The position numbers and the translations under genes were made by a program. DNA of 64,000 bases, from positions 21,260,436-21,324,435 of the forward strand of contig CM030832.1 in NCBI GenBank assembly GCA_018105865.1, in the 5' to 3' direction. Position 1 is the first letter of the stretch. Every line of letters begins with the position of its first letter. Shown here piece by piece: positions 1-9,656 of this stretch. This stretch comes from Metaphire vulgaris. Lineage: Eukaryota; Annelida; Clitellata; Crassiclitellata; Megascolecidae. The notes beneath the pieces are model-generated. The model made no database searches, was not told the origin of the DNA, and saw nothing but the letters and a program-made list of their open reading frames with translations.

Positions 1-55
1 ACTCAACCAGTTTAACTTTTGATGCAACTAAAAAAGTAGTCTAACTAAAAGTTAA

Positions 56-438
56 GGGCCGTCCATAAATTACGTAACGCGATTTTTACACTTTTTGACC
101 TCCTCCCCTACGTAACGCGACGTAACAAAACATCAGACCCCTAAAATATGACGTAACAACGGGCCGACCCCCCATTTTAGTCCTCCGAAAAGTCTTGACA
201 AGCAAAAAAGGTCATCTTTTTTTTTTTCCTCAAAAAAGAGGTAATTTTTCCTCTGCAAAATCTCTGACAAGCAAAAATAGGTCACTTCTCCTCTGCAAAA
301 TCTCTTACAAGCCAAAAAAGGTCACTTAAAATTTTTTTGCGTTACTTCACATTTACGGAACCCCCTCTGTCGTCACACTTCGTAACAAATGGCTGGACCC
401 CCTCCCATAGCCGCGTTACGTAATTTATGGACGACCCC
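56..438. mobile_element. MITE flanked by TTAA, TIR GGGCCGTCCATAAATTACG
   Basis: A 383-bp element with near-identical inverted ends: the left begins GGGCCGTCCATAAATTACG and the complement of the right end begins GGGGTCGTCCATAAATTACG. TTAA lies directly outside both ends (52-55 and 439-442), the target duplication seen with piggyBac-, Kolobok- and Sola3-type transposases. It has no coding capacity. It contains three copies, in one orientation, of the ACAAGC(C)AAAAAAGGTCA motif near 205, 266 and 304. Confidence 0.75.
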
Positions 439-442
439 TTAA

Positions 443-960
443 CTATTTTTTAGTTAACTTTTGCCATCACTGGGTATTAAATATGACAGCGCTACAAAAA
501 CAAAGCCGTTTTACAGTTTTCAGTTTCCGGAATCCGGTGACAGACTAACAGACAGACGTTATTAATAAGTGTTAAAATTTTTTAAGCCTTAGTGCATTGT
601 TTGTCATGTTGTGACTTTTTAAGTTGAAGGAACCCATTAATAATTTTTGCATTAGGGCCTACAAATCCTAGCTACGCCACTGTGGACGACGACCTTTTTT
701 TGCTTGTCAGCTCCAAACTCTGGTGCCCCATTATCCCCATATCAAGGATGTCCCCCGGGCCCCCAAAAGTCTCGCTACGCCACTGTCATCATCCATCAAG
801 CGCTTGATCTGAAAGGAACAATGAAAGAGAGACAAGCAAAGAGAGCCAAGCTTCGATACGTAGTAAAACGGTTCCGCGACATATAATCGTCTACACAGAC
901 TTTTCGTCTACGACAATTCATCTACAGACTGTTGGTCTACCGACAGTAGGACTACTACGA
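443..960. other. Gene-free stretch with MITE end fragments
   Basis: No credible gene. Two right-hand ends of the CAGTGGCGTAGC hAT-type MITE family (complement GCTACGCCACTG) end at 682 and 785, separated by a GACCTTTTTTTGCTTGTCAG motif at about 690-710. From about 880 to 950 there are short TCGTCTAC/GTAGAC-type inverted repeats resembling those at 9040-9130. Confidence 0.45.
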
Positions 961-961
961 T

Positions 962-1020
962 ACCTTAACCTAACCCTAACCATAACGCTACCCCTAAATC
1001 TACTTATCTAACCCTAACCC
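962..1020. repeat. Degenerate telomere-type CCTAACCC repeat
   Basis: Irregular copies of CCTAACCC/CCTAACC, the complement of the metazoan telomere unit TTAGGG with drift. The array resumes after the inserted MITE (1363-1412), so it is one block split by insertion. It may be an interstitial telomeric repeat or part of a dispersed repeat, since a weaker version recurs near 9005-9030. Confidence 0.55.
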
Positions 1021-1362
1021 CAGTGTTTATTCTAGGCCTTCTCTGGGGGAATTTCCCTTAAAAGTTAGTAACCCCAGTGTTTATTCTAGGCCTTCTCTGG
1101 GGGGAATTCCGTCCAAAAGTTTTAAAATTTCTCCCCAAAATTTCTATATGTTGCATTGGAGATTGAAATTTTTCTCCAAAAAGTGTGACGAGTGGGTTTT
1201 TTAAAGGGGAGAATATAAGGGTGTCGTCAGAGCATTGGAGAAGGTTATGTAATATAAATAAGACGACCTTTTTTTGCTTGTCAAGGTTTTTGGGGATACA
1301 AACCTTCTCCCTCAAACATTTAAAACTCCACCTCAATGTCAAAGTGGCTAGAATAAACAATG
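1021..1362. mobile_element. hAT-type MITE, TIR CAGTGTTTATTCTAG, perfect TSD
   Basis: The ends are CAGTGTTTATTCTAGG on the left and the complement of CATTGTTTATTCTAGCC on the right. The 8 bp on each side are identical (CCTAACCC at 1013-1020 and 1363-1370), although the target is itself a CCTAACCC repeat, so part of the match is expected. The left terminus is present twice (starting 1021 and 1075), as if one copy inserted into or recombined with another. It contains the GACCTTTTTTTGCTTGTCAAGG motif at about 1265-1285. Confidence 0.8.
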
Positions 1363-1413
1363 CCTAACCCTAGCAATAACCCTAACAATAACCCTAAACT
1401 AAACCCACCCTAA

Positions 1414-1820
1414 GGGGCTGTCCATTAATTATGTAAACAATTTTTTGGCAATTTTTTACCCCTCCTCCTTGTCAACAGCTGTCAACTTTCAATGACCCCC
1501 ACTATAATTATGTCAAAAAATTGACCCCTTCCACTAAGACCAGTGACGGGACCCCTAAAAAGTTTAGAAGGTTATTTTTGCAGCGATGAAACCTTTTCCC
1601 TTTCTTTTATTCATCAAGTGTCATAATGTGGTGCTGATGACCTTTTTTCCTTCTTAAGCTTTTTCCGTTGTTATAAATAGTATTCCATGAAATTTCCTAT
1701 TTTTAACATTTGTTTAGAAATGAAATTGTTGACGTCAACTTCACTTGACCTCCCTGTCAACAACTGTCAAACTTTCAAGCCCCCTCCCCCTAATTTGTTG
1801 ACGTAATTAATGGACAGCCC
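1414..1820. mobile_element. MITE, TIR GGGGCTGTCCATTAATTA
   Basis: Inverted ends GGGGCTGTCCATTAATTATG and its complement ending GGACAGCCC at 1820. The family recurs at 53488-53892 and 62169-62898. TAA precedes the left end, but the right end is eroded and no duplication can be confirmed here. This copy preserves the segment CACTATAATTATG near 1499-1511, which is the empty site matching the Helitron insertion in the copy at 62169-62898. Confidence 0.75.
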
Positions 1821-2043
1821 AGAGTGTTTTTTAAGGAAAAATTACTAGGGGGCCGGTGAAAAACTTTAAAAATTCCGGATGAAAACTAATTTTGGAACTT
1901 CCCGGTTTTAGTTTATTAATTAATTGATTGATTGAAATTTGTTCATTTCAACTCAACTTATGACATACATACATTTACCGTTAGTAACAATCCAGAATAC
2001 TGAGCTCCAGTGAAGTAGCGAGGGGCAGAGGGGCGAACCGCTT

Positions 2044-2700
2044 TTACCCTCTTTTTCCTGTTATGATGGCTAGATTTTCCAATTCATCCTTTCTAATTAG
2101 ATGTCCGAAAAATTCCAACTGTCGCTTTCTTATGGTTTGTAGCAATTTTCTTTTTACACCAGAGGCTTTTATTACTTCATCATTGGTTATTTTTCTGTCC
2201 ATGAAATTTTTTGCATACGTCTGAGAAACCAAATCTCTGCGGCTTCCAGTTTCCTTTCTGTTGATTTTGTGAATGTCCATGTTTCTGACTCACACATTAG
2301 AACTGCCCAAACAGAATTCTGAACCGTGTTGTTGTTGTTGTAATGTGTTTAATGTTTTTATTTTTGAGGGTCTGTTTAAGTTGAGTGAAGGCTGTCTTCG
2401 CAATTCCTATTCTGGTTTCAACGTCCTTTTCACTTCTTCCATCGCTTGTGAAAATGCTTCCTAGATATTTGAACTTTGTTACCTGTTTTATTTCTATTCC
2501 ACTATATTGTAGTCTGCACCTAGGAATTTCTTTCTTTTTTATTATTACCATATAGTACGTATTTTTTTGCATTTATTCGTAGTTCTTTCTTTTCACTCTT
2601 TTCTGCCACTCTGTCTAATAACCTTTGTAGTTTTCTTTCTGTGTCTGCCATTAGTGTGGTGTCATCTGCCTATATAGTTCATTCCTCAGTTACGTAGATT
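2044..2700 (-). pseudogene. LINE reverse transcriptase C-terminal fragment
   Basis: On the minus strand, frames upstream of 2572 show a degraded ADDT catalytic box, then the thumb-type segment FKYLGSIFTSDG, then, after a frame change near 2285, the terminal segment FMDRKITNDEVI...LEFFGHLIRKDEL. This order matches the end of ORF2 in RTE/Jockey-like non-LTR elements whose proteins end in TNxEV...FGHxxR. No intact frame remains, and the 5' two thirds are absent. The fragment at 34846-35523 belongs to the same general class. Confidence 0.75.
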
Positions 2701-3140
2701 AACCCTGTCGACTCGCTAAGCGGCTTTCGCTACCTTTTGCTATTCTCCGCAAGGCCGTTTTGGGGGTTTCCATTGTCTATGTCTACAGTGTAGGCATTCG
2801 TAGCAGGTGACCGCCCATTTAATTGCTTTTGTGACCGCTCAACCAAATGGAAGCCGCGGTCAGTGTCACTCGAGGTATGCTATTGGACACTCTGAGCCAA
2901 TTATTGACATTCCAGTGTTCTATGGCAGTGTTCAATGATTGCCAATGCCCATCGTTCGCTGCTGAATGGTCTGACAGATGGGCAGGTCCTTCAGAACAAT
3001 GTCAAATATGCGCCAAGCATCCCCATAATTTTCCCCAGGAGCCTCGGGGATACGGAACGGACGCGTAGGAGCCATAGTGGCGGCAGGGTTAACACAAGAA
3101 GTCATTACAAAAGCCAAAAGATATGCTAGACACTGTTAGT
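2701..3140. other. No recognisable feature
   Basis: Non-repetitive-looking sequence with only short open frames on both strands and no family I recognise. Confidence 0.3.
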
Positions 3141-3275
3141 CCAATAGAGAAAAACTAAGAATAACATCTAGGGGGCCTTTTATGAAAGGCGGACTGCCAT
3201 AATTACTGTGGGGGCTAGGAAATCAACTGGGGTGCGGCCCCCGTAGTTTGCATGCTAAAACACCCTGGTCCATAG
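3140..3275. repeat. Dispersed ~120-bp repeat, copy 1
   Basis: Shares an extended match with 8868-8998, including TTTATGAAAGGCGG/TTTATGAAAGGGGG, CATAATTACTG and CCCCCGTAGTT. Both copies are in the same orientation. There are no clear termini or TSDs, so the element type is unknown. Confidence 0.6.
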
Positions 3276-3329
3276 GTTATGTGACTACTTCAGACTTCTC
3301 ATACCATGCCTGGTGTGTATTCCTATCTC

Positions 3330-3538
3330 TGCTGTGTTTTATTTATGTCTTTATTGACAATTTATATAGCGCAGTAGACAAGGCTAAGGCCTACAACAAG
3401 AGCGCTTAACACAGTTCGTATCCAATATTAAATAAATGTGTTCAAATTTCTAATGAATAGTCCAGCTGAGACTGCTCCAGTCACATTGTCTGGAAGAGAG
3501 TTCCACAGGGCGAGAATGCGACTGGGGATATCTTACGG
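3330..3538 (-). pseudogene. L2/CR1-type LINE 3' end
   Basis: The minus strand reads LWNSLPDNVT...LFIRNLNTFI followed by a stop, the standard C-terminus of CR1/L2-like LINE proteins. It is followed by a 3' UTR containing paired AGCGC motifs (near 3370 and 3402). The same AGCGC-rich 3' end recurs at 18880-18960 and 56545-56612. It is interrupted on the right by the foldback element at 3539. Confidence 0.65.
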
Positions 3539-4306
3539 AACAGGTCAACTCGGCGACGCCGACTCGGCACCGGCCAACTCGGCACCGGCCAACTCGGCGA
3601 CGGTCAAATCGGCGACAGGACAACTCGGCGACGCGTCGCGCAAATTCATGTGCAAAGCTATGGAAAACATCCTGAAAGAGAGCCGGTTTTTTATTAGCTG
3701 GACGCGGGCAAGGCAGTAGTCATAACATATTTAGATTTGGCCAAAGCTTTTGATAAAGCGACACACACAAGACTGGCCGCTAAACTAAAGTCCTGTGGAA
3801 TACGAGGGAATATTCTCAGATGGATTCAAAATTATTGGAAGGATGCTTGGGCCATTGTGCAGAAATAGCGACTCTGAGGGGCGGGAGCAGGAACATATTA
3901 ATAGGTCACTTACCGTCATCTAAATTCAAATACTAAAAGAGCCACATACGTTCAACCAAACCCTCCAGCTGGAAAAGCTTTGATGTTCCTGTCTGCTTGG
4001 ACAGGAGAGAGCCCTGTCATGTTCTGGCCTAGACTAGTCTAGTGATTTGTATATGGGAGGGCAGGAACAGATCTTCTTCTTCTTCTCAGCATGCCCACTA
4101 GTGGAGCGTTACTGTTTCCAGAGTCCGGTTCCATAAATCCCTGTATTGGTCCTCCTGAATTGGCGCCGAGTTGACCGTCGCCGATTTGACCGTCGCCGAG
4201 TCGACCGGGCGCACACTTGAACTGGCGCCGAGTTGACCGTCGCCGAGTTGTCGGTGCCGAGTTGGCCGGTGCCGAGTCGACCGTCGCGCCGAGTTGGGGC
4301 GTACCC
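3539..4306. mobile_element. Foldback-like element with minisatellite TIRs and 11-bp TSD
   Basis: Both ends are arrays of a ~15-bp unit (consensus GGTCAACTCGGCGAC): 3541-3645 in one orientation and about 4150-4300 in the opposite one. The 11 bp ATATCTTACGG is present exactly at 3528-3538 and at 4307-4317, so the insertion cut LINE-derived sequence. Long TIRs built of tandem repeats plus a 9-11 bp duplication are typical of Foldback/MULE-like elements. The core holds a + strand LINE fragment and low-complexity sequence but no transposase. Confidence 0.8.
3712..3855 (+). pseudogene. Reverse transcriptase palm fragment inside the foldback element
   Basis: The + strand encodes TYLDLAKAFDKATH followed by LAAKLKSCGIRGNILRWI. 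This is the first catalytic Asp motif and following helix of a non-LTR reverse transcriptase (pattern LDxxKAFDxVxH...LxxGIxGxxLxWI). It is a short isolated piece, either captured by the foldback element or surviving from an older insertion. Confidence 0.65.
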
Positions 4307-4317
4307 ATATCTTACGG

Positions 4318-5330
4318 TCTGGACGGCCTTCCACATCTCTGGATCAAGAGCTATCTAGCCGATAGAACACTTAACACAGTTCGTATCCGCGCGAATGATC
4401 TTTCCCCAAACTTAGGGGTCTTGGACGGGGGAGGGACCAACAACTGCACTCTCCGACTGGACCTGAGAACCGATCTCCTCTCGATCACAGTCGATCTTCG
4501 CACAAGCACAGTTAGATAATCGGGACAGAGTGGATCGTGTAAAGCCCGATACGTAAGTCAACAGCGCTTGTAGATAATGCGCTGTGGAACAAGGAGCCAG
4601 TGGAGTCGATCTCTAAGAAGAGGAATGACGTGGCCACCCCAGCGACATCCGAAGATCACTCCTGCAGCCTGGTTCAGCACTGATTGTAGGCGGTTCAGTC
4701 TAGTATCCGGAAGTCCAAGAAACACACCGTTACAGTAATCAATTCGTGTCAGTACCAGGGCCCGCACTAGCTTGATAGCCGCGCTCACCGGCAAGTACCG
4801 CCGAATTGACCTCACTCTCCGCAGTTGGCAGAGGCAGCCTGGCAGAAGCGTATAAAATTGCTAACGTGCGAATCACAGGATAGTCTCATCTAGGAGCACT
4901 CCCAGAAGACGTAAGCTCTCGGAGGTAGTAATGGCTGCATCTCCCACCACAAACGGTGCGTGACTTAGCAGATGACTTCTCCTGGGGGTGCTCATCCACA
5001 GAAATTCCGTCTTGGCCGGATTCAGTGCGAACCGATTCTCTTCCGTCCACGTAACAATAGCTGCTATACAGTCAGTGAAACGAATCCGTAGTCGCTCCAC
5101 TTCCGAGGGTAAGCATGATGAGTAGATCTGTCCATCGTCTGCATAACTATGCGGCGTAAGACCGAAGACTTGATGACGCGATGGACATCCGCTGTGTACA
5201 GTATGAATAGCAAGGGGTCTCTTCTGTGTGTATGCATGTGTGCGCGTGCCAAGCTTTGCAGCTGTGCACATCCCTCTGACCCCAACCAGGCATCAGAACT
5301 GACTGGTCCTTGCATCACGGTCTCTGCAGT
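4318..5330 (-). pseudogene. L2/CR1-type LINE, RT and C-terminal part
   Basis: In minus-strand order: SYADDGQIYSSCLP (the YADD catalytic box) followed by the thumb region with KTEFLWM and LGVLLDE near 4880-5160; a second frame with RRYLPVSAAIKLVRALVLTR, DYCNGVFLGLPD and LRDRLHWLLVPQRI (4558-4815), the conserved post-RT block of CR1/L2 proteins; then a short 3' portion before the TSD at 4307. Frames change at least twice and the N-terminal endonuclease is missing. It is a dead 5'-truncated copy. Confidence 0.8.
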
Positions 5331-7092
5331 GTGTGGCTATGCACTCTTAAAGTCGGGTTTACCCTGTACTCCAATGGTTATTTCATATCAGGGCGCTAAA
5401 GTGGGAACTAGGGAATGTCACAGGTGAGCATGATAAGTTGGTCTATACCTAAATGAGCGACAAGAGATAGTGATTATTCAATTTAATATAGGTAAATAAC
5501 TGCACGATAAGTTTTAGCTTACAGTCAATACATATAAGAGCAAAACTACACAAGCAAATCATAAGCATCAGTTAGAACGGTAATATTACTACTATTCTAC
5601 TTAAGGTAAGTCTTATATGAGAAAACACAGTTACTTCCAAATCGACAACTCGTCCTGCAATTTCGGCTCTGACCACGGCTGTTCCTCGAATCTCGGCTTC
5701 CTTCTCCGGCAGACTGGCACTTCGACTCTTCTTCGACAGACTGCTCCCCGCCTGTACTCGGCCTCTCTTATTTAAAGGAAATTCTCTCACATCCTGTATC
5801 TTGTTTTCGCTCTGCTGGTCATACCTGATGCAGGATCTTCTTGGTTGCTCTGCAGCTGTACCCGGATGCTGACGTGTACCCTACTGGCCTCTCTTTTGAA
5901 CCGTTGGTTACTCATGCCTTGCCTGAGCTCTCGTAGGAAATAACCCAAACCGTTACCAGATTTGGAAGTAACCCAAACCACTTCCATATATGGTTCAACA
6001 AAATAAAGCCAAGTACGAGACAACGACCACTACTGCCTACCCATTCTAACATCTACAACTCCTACTACTCCGGTATCAAGAAATCCGGGTTGAAATCTAG
6101 AACTAAGCTAAGGTACATACAGTACACAGTTCCAAACTAAGACAATTCTCGAAATACAACAAATAATTATCAAACCCTTACTAAGCGCTATAGAAGTCCT
6201 TTACTGTTATAATACGCTTCAATATCCGAAAAATTGATATGTAACTGTATCTGGCGTTCTGCTTTGGTTAAATGAGGGCCATGACGCAAAAATCATGTAT
6301 TTCCGGTTTTACGCGAGTACTCGAGTACTCGCTAAGCTACTCGACTCCTACTCGACTCCTAAACTACTCGGTTAGCGCAGCCCTACTCGCGACCAACTGA
6401 ATAAAATTAAAGCATTTTCCCAATAAAGACTGGTCCATAAATCGGGGCCAAGATACATTTGTATCGATGGCTATCACAGTTGGCACATTTAGTGCAATTG
6501 AATGAACAGTCGAGAACGTGTTAAACTAATCTTAGCAAAGAATTGAAATAGTGTAATGAAACGTACAAACAGATTTTTAACTGGCCTTCGTGCGACAGAT
6601 GGGCCTGCATTTTACTAACATAATTATATTTAGGCCTACGCTTAACCTTGCATGTCTTCTTCGCACTTGAAGGTCTATAAACAAGAGATGCACTGGCATC
6701 GTCGTCCGACTGAATGACGTTCATTCATTCACACTTGTTAAATTTTCACGTTTTCGCTTAAGAAATTTATCCATATTTACACCATATTTTCACAAAAATC
6801 TTAAAATTTATAAAGATTGTTTTTATAGAAGAAGCAAACGATTTTAGTGCACTCGATCACTGTTTCCTATTCAGATACAATATACTAGCACAAAGAAATC
6901 GGCAAATGGATAAACGCGCGTCTCAGATATCTTCTGCCCATCAAGCCTACCAGCTACCCTCACGTGGTCCCCGCCCCGTTCTAGCAGAGGCACGGTAGAT
7001 ACTGGATGTTGGGCCCCGGTAATCATCAATTTCAATTGAGTAACGCGAAGAAGATCATAACCGGTTGACATGGGCCTTGCGCTGCCAGGTGT
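5331..7092. other. Gene-poor stretch without an assigned element
   Basis: No gene is recognised. A block at about 5416-6002 begins TGTCACAGG and ends GGTTCAACA, which is LTR-like on the minus strand, but no matching flank duplication or second copy is present. A CTACTCGACTC-type simple repeat lies at about 6315-6385. Confidence 0.3.
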
Positions 7093-7100
7093 GGGGCAAG

Positions 7101-8558
7101 CAGTGGCGTGCAGAGCGTGGTTGGCGCCCGGGGCCAAACATTTTTTGGCGCCCCTTCTTTCTGATCTGATGGTTGACGAGCAAAAAAGGCCGCGCTCTTA
7201 TTCTGAAATCTTTCTGGGTCATTGTCATCTTCAGCTTATCTGTAAACTTGGTATTCATAATATATTTTAAAAAATAATTTCTTACAAACCACAGGCCTGC
7301 GTTAGAACTAAATTTCAGTAAAGAGCATGCATGTATGTGTCACTAGAAATAGCATGACGATGCTTTCCGATACTTAGATACTAGATTTTATGTTAGTTAT
7401 TAAACAAATTTATGGACTTATTCTGAATCTACGGCTATATTTTCTTACCCATTCAGGAGAATCCTGTCGCTTGGGCCTATATAGAAATTCCGATTACTGT
7501 ATAGGCCTATAGAAGTTTAGGCGCCGGTCACGTCAAAAGCAACGTTAACAGATGCAAAGAGACACTGATACATCGAACTCGCCTATTTCGAAATCTAGCT
7601 GATATCGGGTGCCTTGCGCTTCGATTTAACTCGATTATAATGTAAATATTTGACTGTGGTCGACGGCGGTTTGTTTATACGTCTTTTGTCTATTAACATG
7701 ACACCTCTGCCCCTACACCTCTTTCCAGGGGTGATGTTGGCTATCCCCTGCATTTATGCCCCCCCAAACGCAAATTCCCGGGCAATAGTCTGGTTTTGTT
7801 CACCCTATCCTTAAATCTCGACCTCTTTGGAAACCGATATACATTACAGTAGCAACTTTAATTCAGAGGAGGATCTTTGGGTTGGGGTACAGATTTTCCT
7901 GGGGCCAAGGGGCGCCATATTTGGTTTAAGGCAAGAAGTCCGCTCGCTACGGGTGATGAGTGATGACCTTTATTTGCTTGTCAGGCTGTTCGCGAAGTTG
8001 AATGAAGAATGAAGGGGCGCCAAAATGGACAGAGCGGCGCCCTTTTTGGCTTCTTATGGTTTTCGTCAAGTTGAGGTGGCGCCATTAGTATGTTGTGTCG
8101 CCGGGCGCCGGGCACCCTAGCTCCGCTACTACCTACTGCCTCAATTACTTAACTTTGTTTACACCATCAATCAGTCAAGTTTCGATGCCAGCCGAGCACT
8201 GATATCTCGATGGCCGGCACTGCCCGCCAGCCGCTGTGGTAGGGGATGACTGACCACATTAAGCTTAATTGTTTCGCTTTGTCTAGTGACACCGCTTGAA
8301 TGTCAAGGAATGGAAGTAAACAACTTTTCACATGTGGCTGAAATCTATAGACAGATCCTATTAGTTTTTAATTTTGTTTGCGTAGATCTTAATATTTGAG
8401 CATAAAATCGAAACCTTAGATGGTACGACAGCAGTAGTAAAATGTATACAGTCAAAAGTTTTGACGAGAAAAAATAATTGTCGAGTCAATTTTGACGCCC
8501 CCTTCTGGTCTGCGCCCGGGGCCACCGCCACACCCGCCCCACCCTCTACACGCTACTG
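7101..8558. mobile_element. Non-autonomous hAT-type element, perfect 8-bp TSD
   Basis: The left end is CAGTGGCGTGCAGAGCGTGG; the complement of the right end is CAGTAGCGTGTAGAGGGTGG. GGGGCAAG occurs immediately outside both ends (7093-7100 and 8559-8566), an exact 8-bp duplication as made by hAT transposases. No transposase frame is present in the 1458 bp. The inside has GGCGCC-rich blocks, an older internal terminus near 8109-8140 and two copies of the AAGCAAAAAAGG motif in opposite orientation (about 7170-7187 and 7962-7985). Confidence 0.85.
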
Positions 8559-8566
8559 GGGGCAAG

Positions 8567-8867
8567 TAAATTGAAGTAATGACTAGATTTTGGAAACGGG
8601 TAACACCCACTGCTCGCATCTACCCTTTACTAGATAGATCAGGTATCCTCGGGTCATCCGCAGACTAACCACGGTCTGGGTTTGGCGGCCACAACAACCG
8701 TGGCTGGTTATCTGCAGCAGTGAGCGAGTGAGTGAGCTACGAGCGCTAGTTATAGCCCAACTGTGGTCAAATGCTATGTATCCGTTAAAAATCCGAAGGA
8801 ATTTGGCGACCCACTTTTGGGTCTCGACCCACAGTTTGGGAAACAATGTCTTAAAAGACTGCCCACG
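8567..8867. other. Gene-free stretch with a hAT-type end
   Basis: About 8832-8856 reads CCCACAGTTTGGGAAACAATG after GGCGACCCACTTTTGGGTC. This resembles the terminus of another common hAT MITE family whose complement begins CAGTGTTTCCCAAACTGTGG. No partner end is visible. Confidence 0.35.
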
Positions 8868-8998
8868 GCCCAAGAGAGAAAAACTCGGAATAACCTCTAT
8901 GGGGCCTTTTTATGAAAGGGGGCCGCCATAATTACTGCGGGGCCAGGAAAACTACTGGGGGCCGCTGCCCCCGTAGTTAACATGTTAAAAAACACCGT
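8868..8998. repeat. Dispersed ~120-bp repeat, copy 2
   Basis: Second copy of the repeat at 3140-3275, in the same orientation, sharing GAATAAC, TATGAAAGG, CCATAATTACTG and the CCCCCGTAGTT block. It is followed by degenerate CCTAACC and GTCTAC-type repeats (9005-9130). Confidence 0.6.
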
Positions 8999-9179
8999 GG
9001 GACAGTCCCTAACCATAGCCCTAGTCCCGATATTTAGTAGACCTATTATCGTTAGACCAAAACTTTCGAGAGGTCTGTAGGCGAATTGTTATAGACGAAA
9101 AGTCTGTAGACGAATGACGAATTGTGATATCTAGAAAAACTCTGCCTTATCTGCCGGAACGAATGAAAATGTTGACATC

Positions 9180-9325
9180 GCCAAGTTACATCGTGCCTAC
9201 AAGTATTATGGACTCTAGAGTACAAAAGTGCTTAGAGCCCGCCCTGCCTCCTAGCCGGTGTGGTAGGCAGGGTGGACTCTAGGCACCATCTACTGTAGAG
9301 TACATTGTACCTAGGTACATCGTAC
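9180..9325. repeat. CTAGAGTAC/GTACATTGTAC dispersed repeats
   Basis: Short self-complementary words (CTCTAGAGTAC, GTACATTGTAC, CTAGGTAC) recur here and again at 11705-11775, 12300-12480 and 12780-12870. The phrase GAGTACAAAAGTGCTTAGAG is shared between 9219 and 12838. They form the background into which the LTR element inserted. Confidence 0.55.
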
Positions 9326-9330
9326 TTAGG

Positions 9331-9645
9331 TATACTATGGGAGGATAGTACTAGATGAACAGTCGAACTTGTTCACGCTTAATGTATTTTAATATTTAAT
9401 ATATCAATGTAAAAGACCAGAATATAATGTCAGCATCAGACAGAACTGCAATGTCATGTCATGTCTTTTCAGCGGCTGGTATATTAATGTCAGATATTCT
9501 CTACTAGCCTACTGCTGCTGGCTGCAGCTGCTTGCCCACGCAGCTGCTGCAGCTACGGGCGGTAGCGCCCTCTAGTGGTGGCGGTCGGCCACTCGACAGC
9601 TGGTCTGTCCTAACGGCTGGCAGACTCCTGAAGTCAGTCACTACA
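9331..9645 (-). repeat. 3' LTR (315 bp)
   Basis: Complete LTR on the minus strand. Its first ~165 bp (9481-9645) match 11545-11709 in the same orientation. Its remaining ~148 bp (9331-9478) match 11382-11528 only in inverted orientation. That mismatch in polarity reveals the rearrangement in the other LTR. Confidence 0.8.
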
Positions 9646-9656
9646 TCTCCCCCTCC

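Noticed and set aside
5416..6002. A solo LTR (TGTCACAGG...GGTTCAACA)
   Set aside because: The terminal dinucleotides fit, but the flanking 5 bp do not match and no second copy exists in the window.
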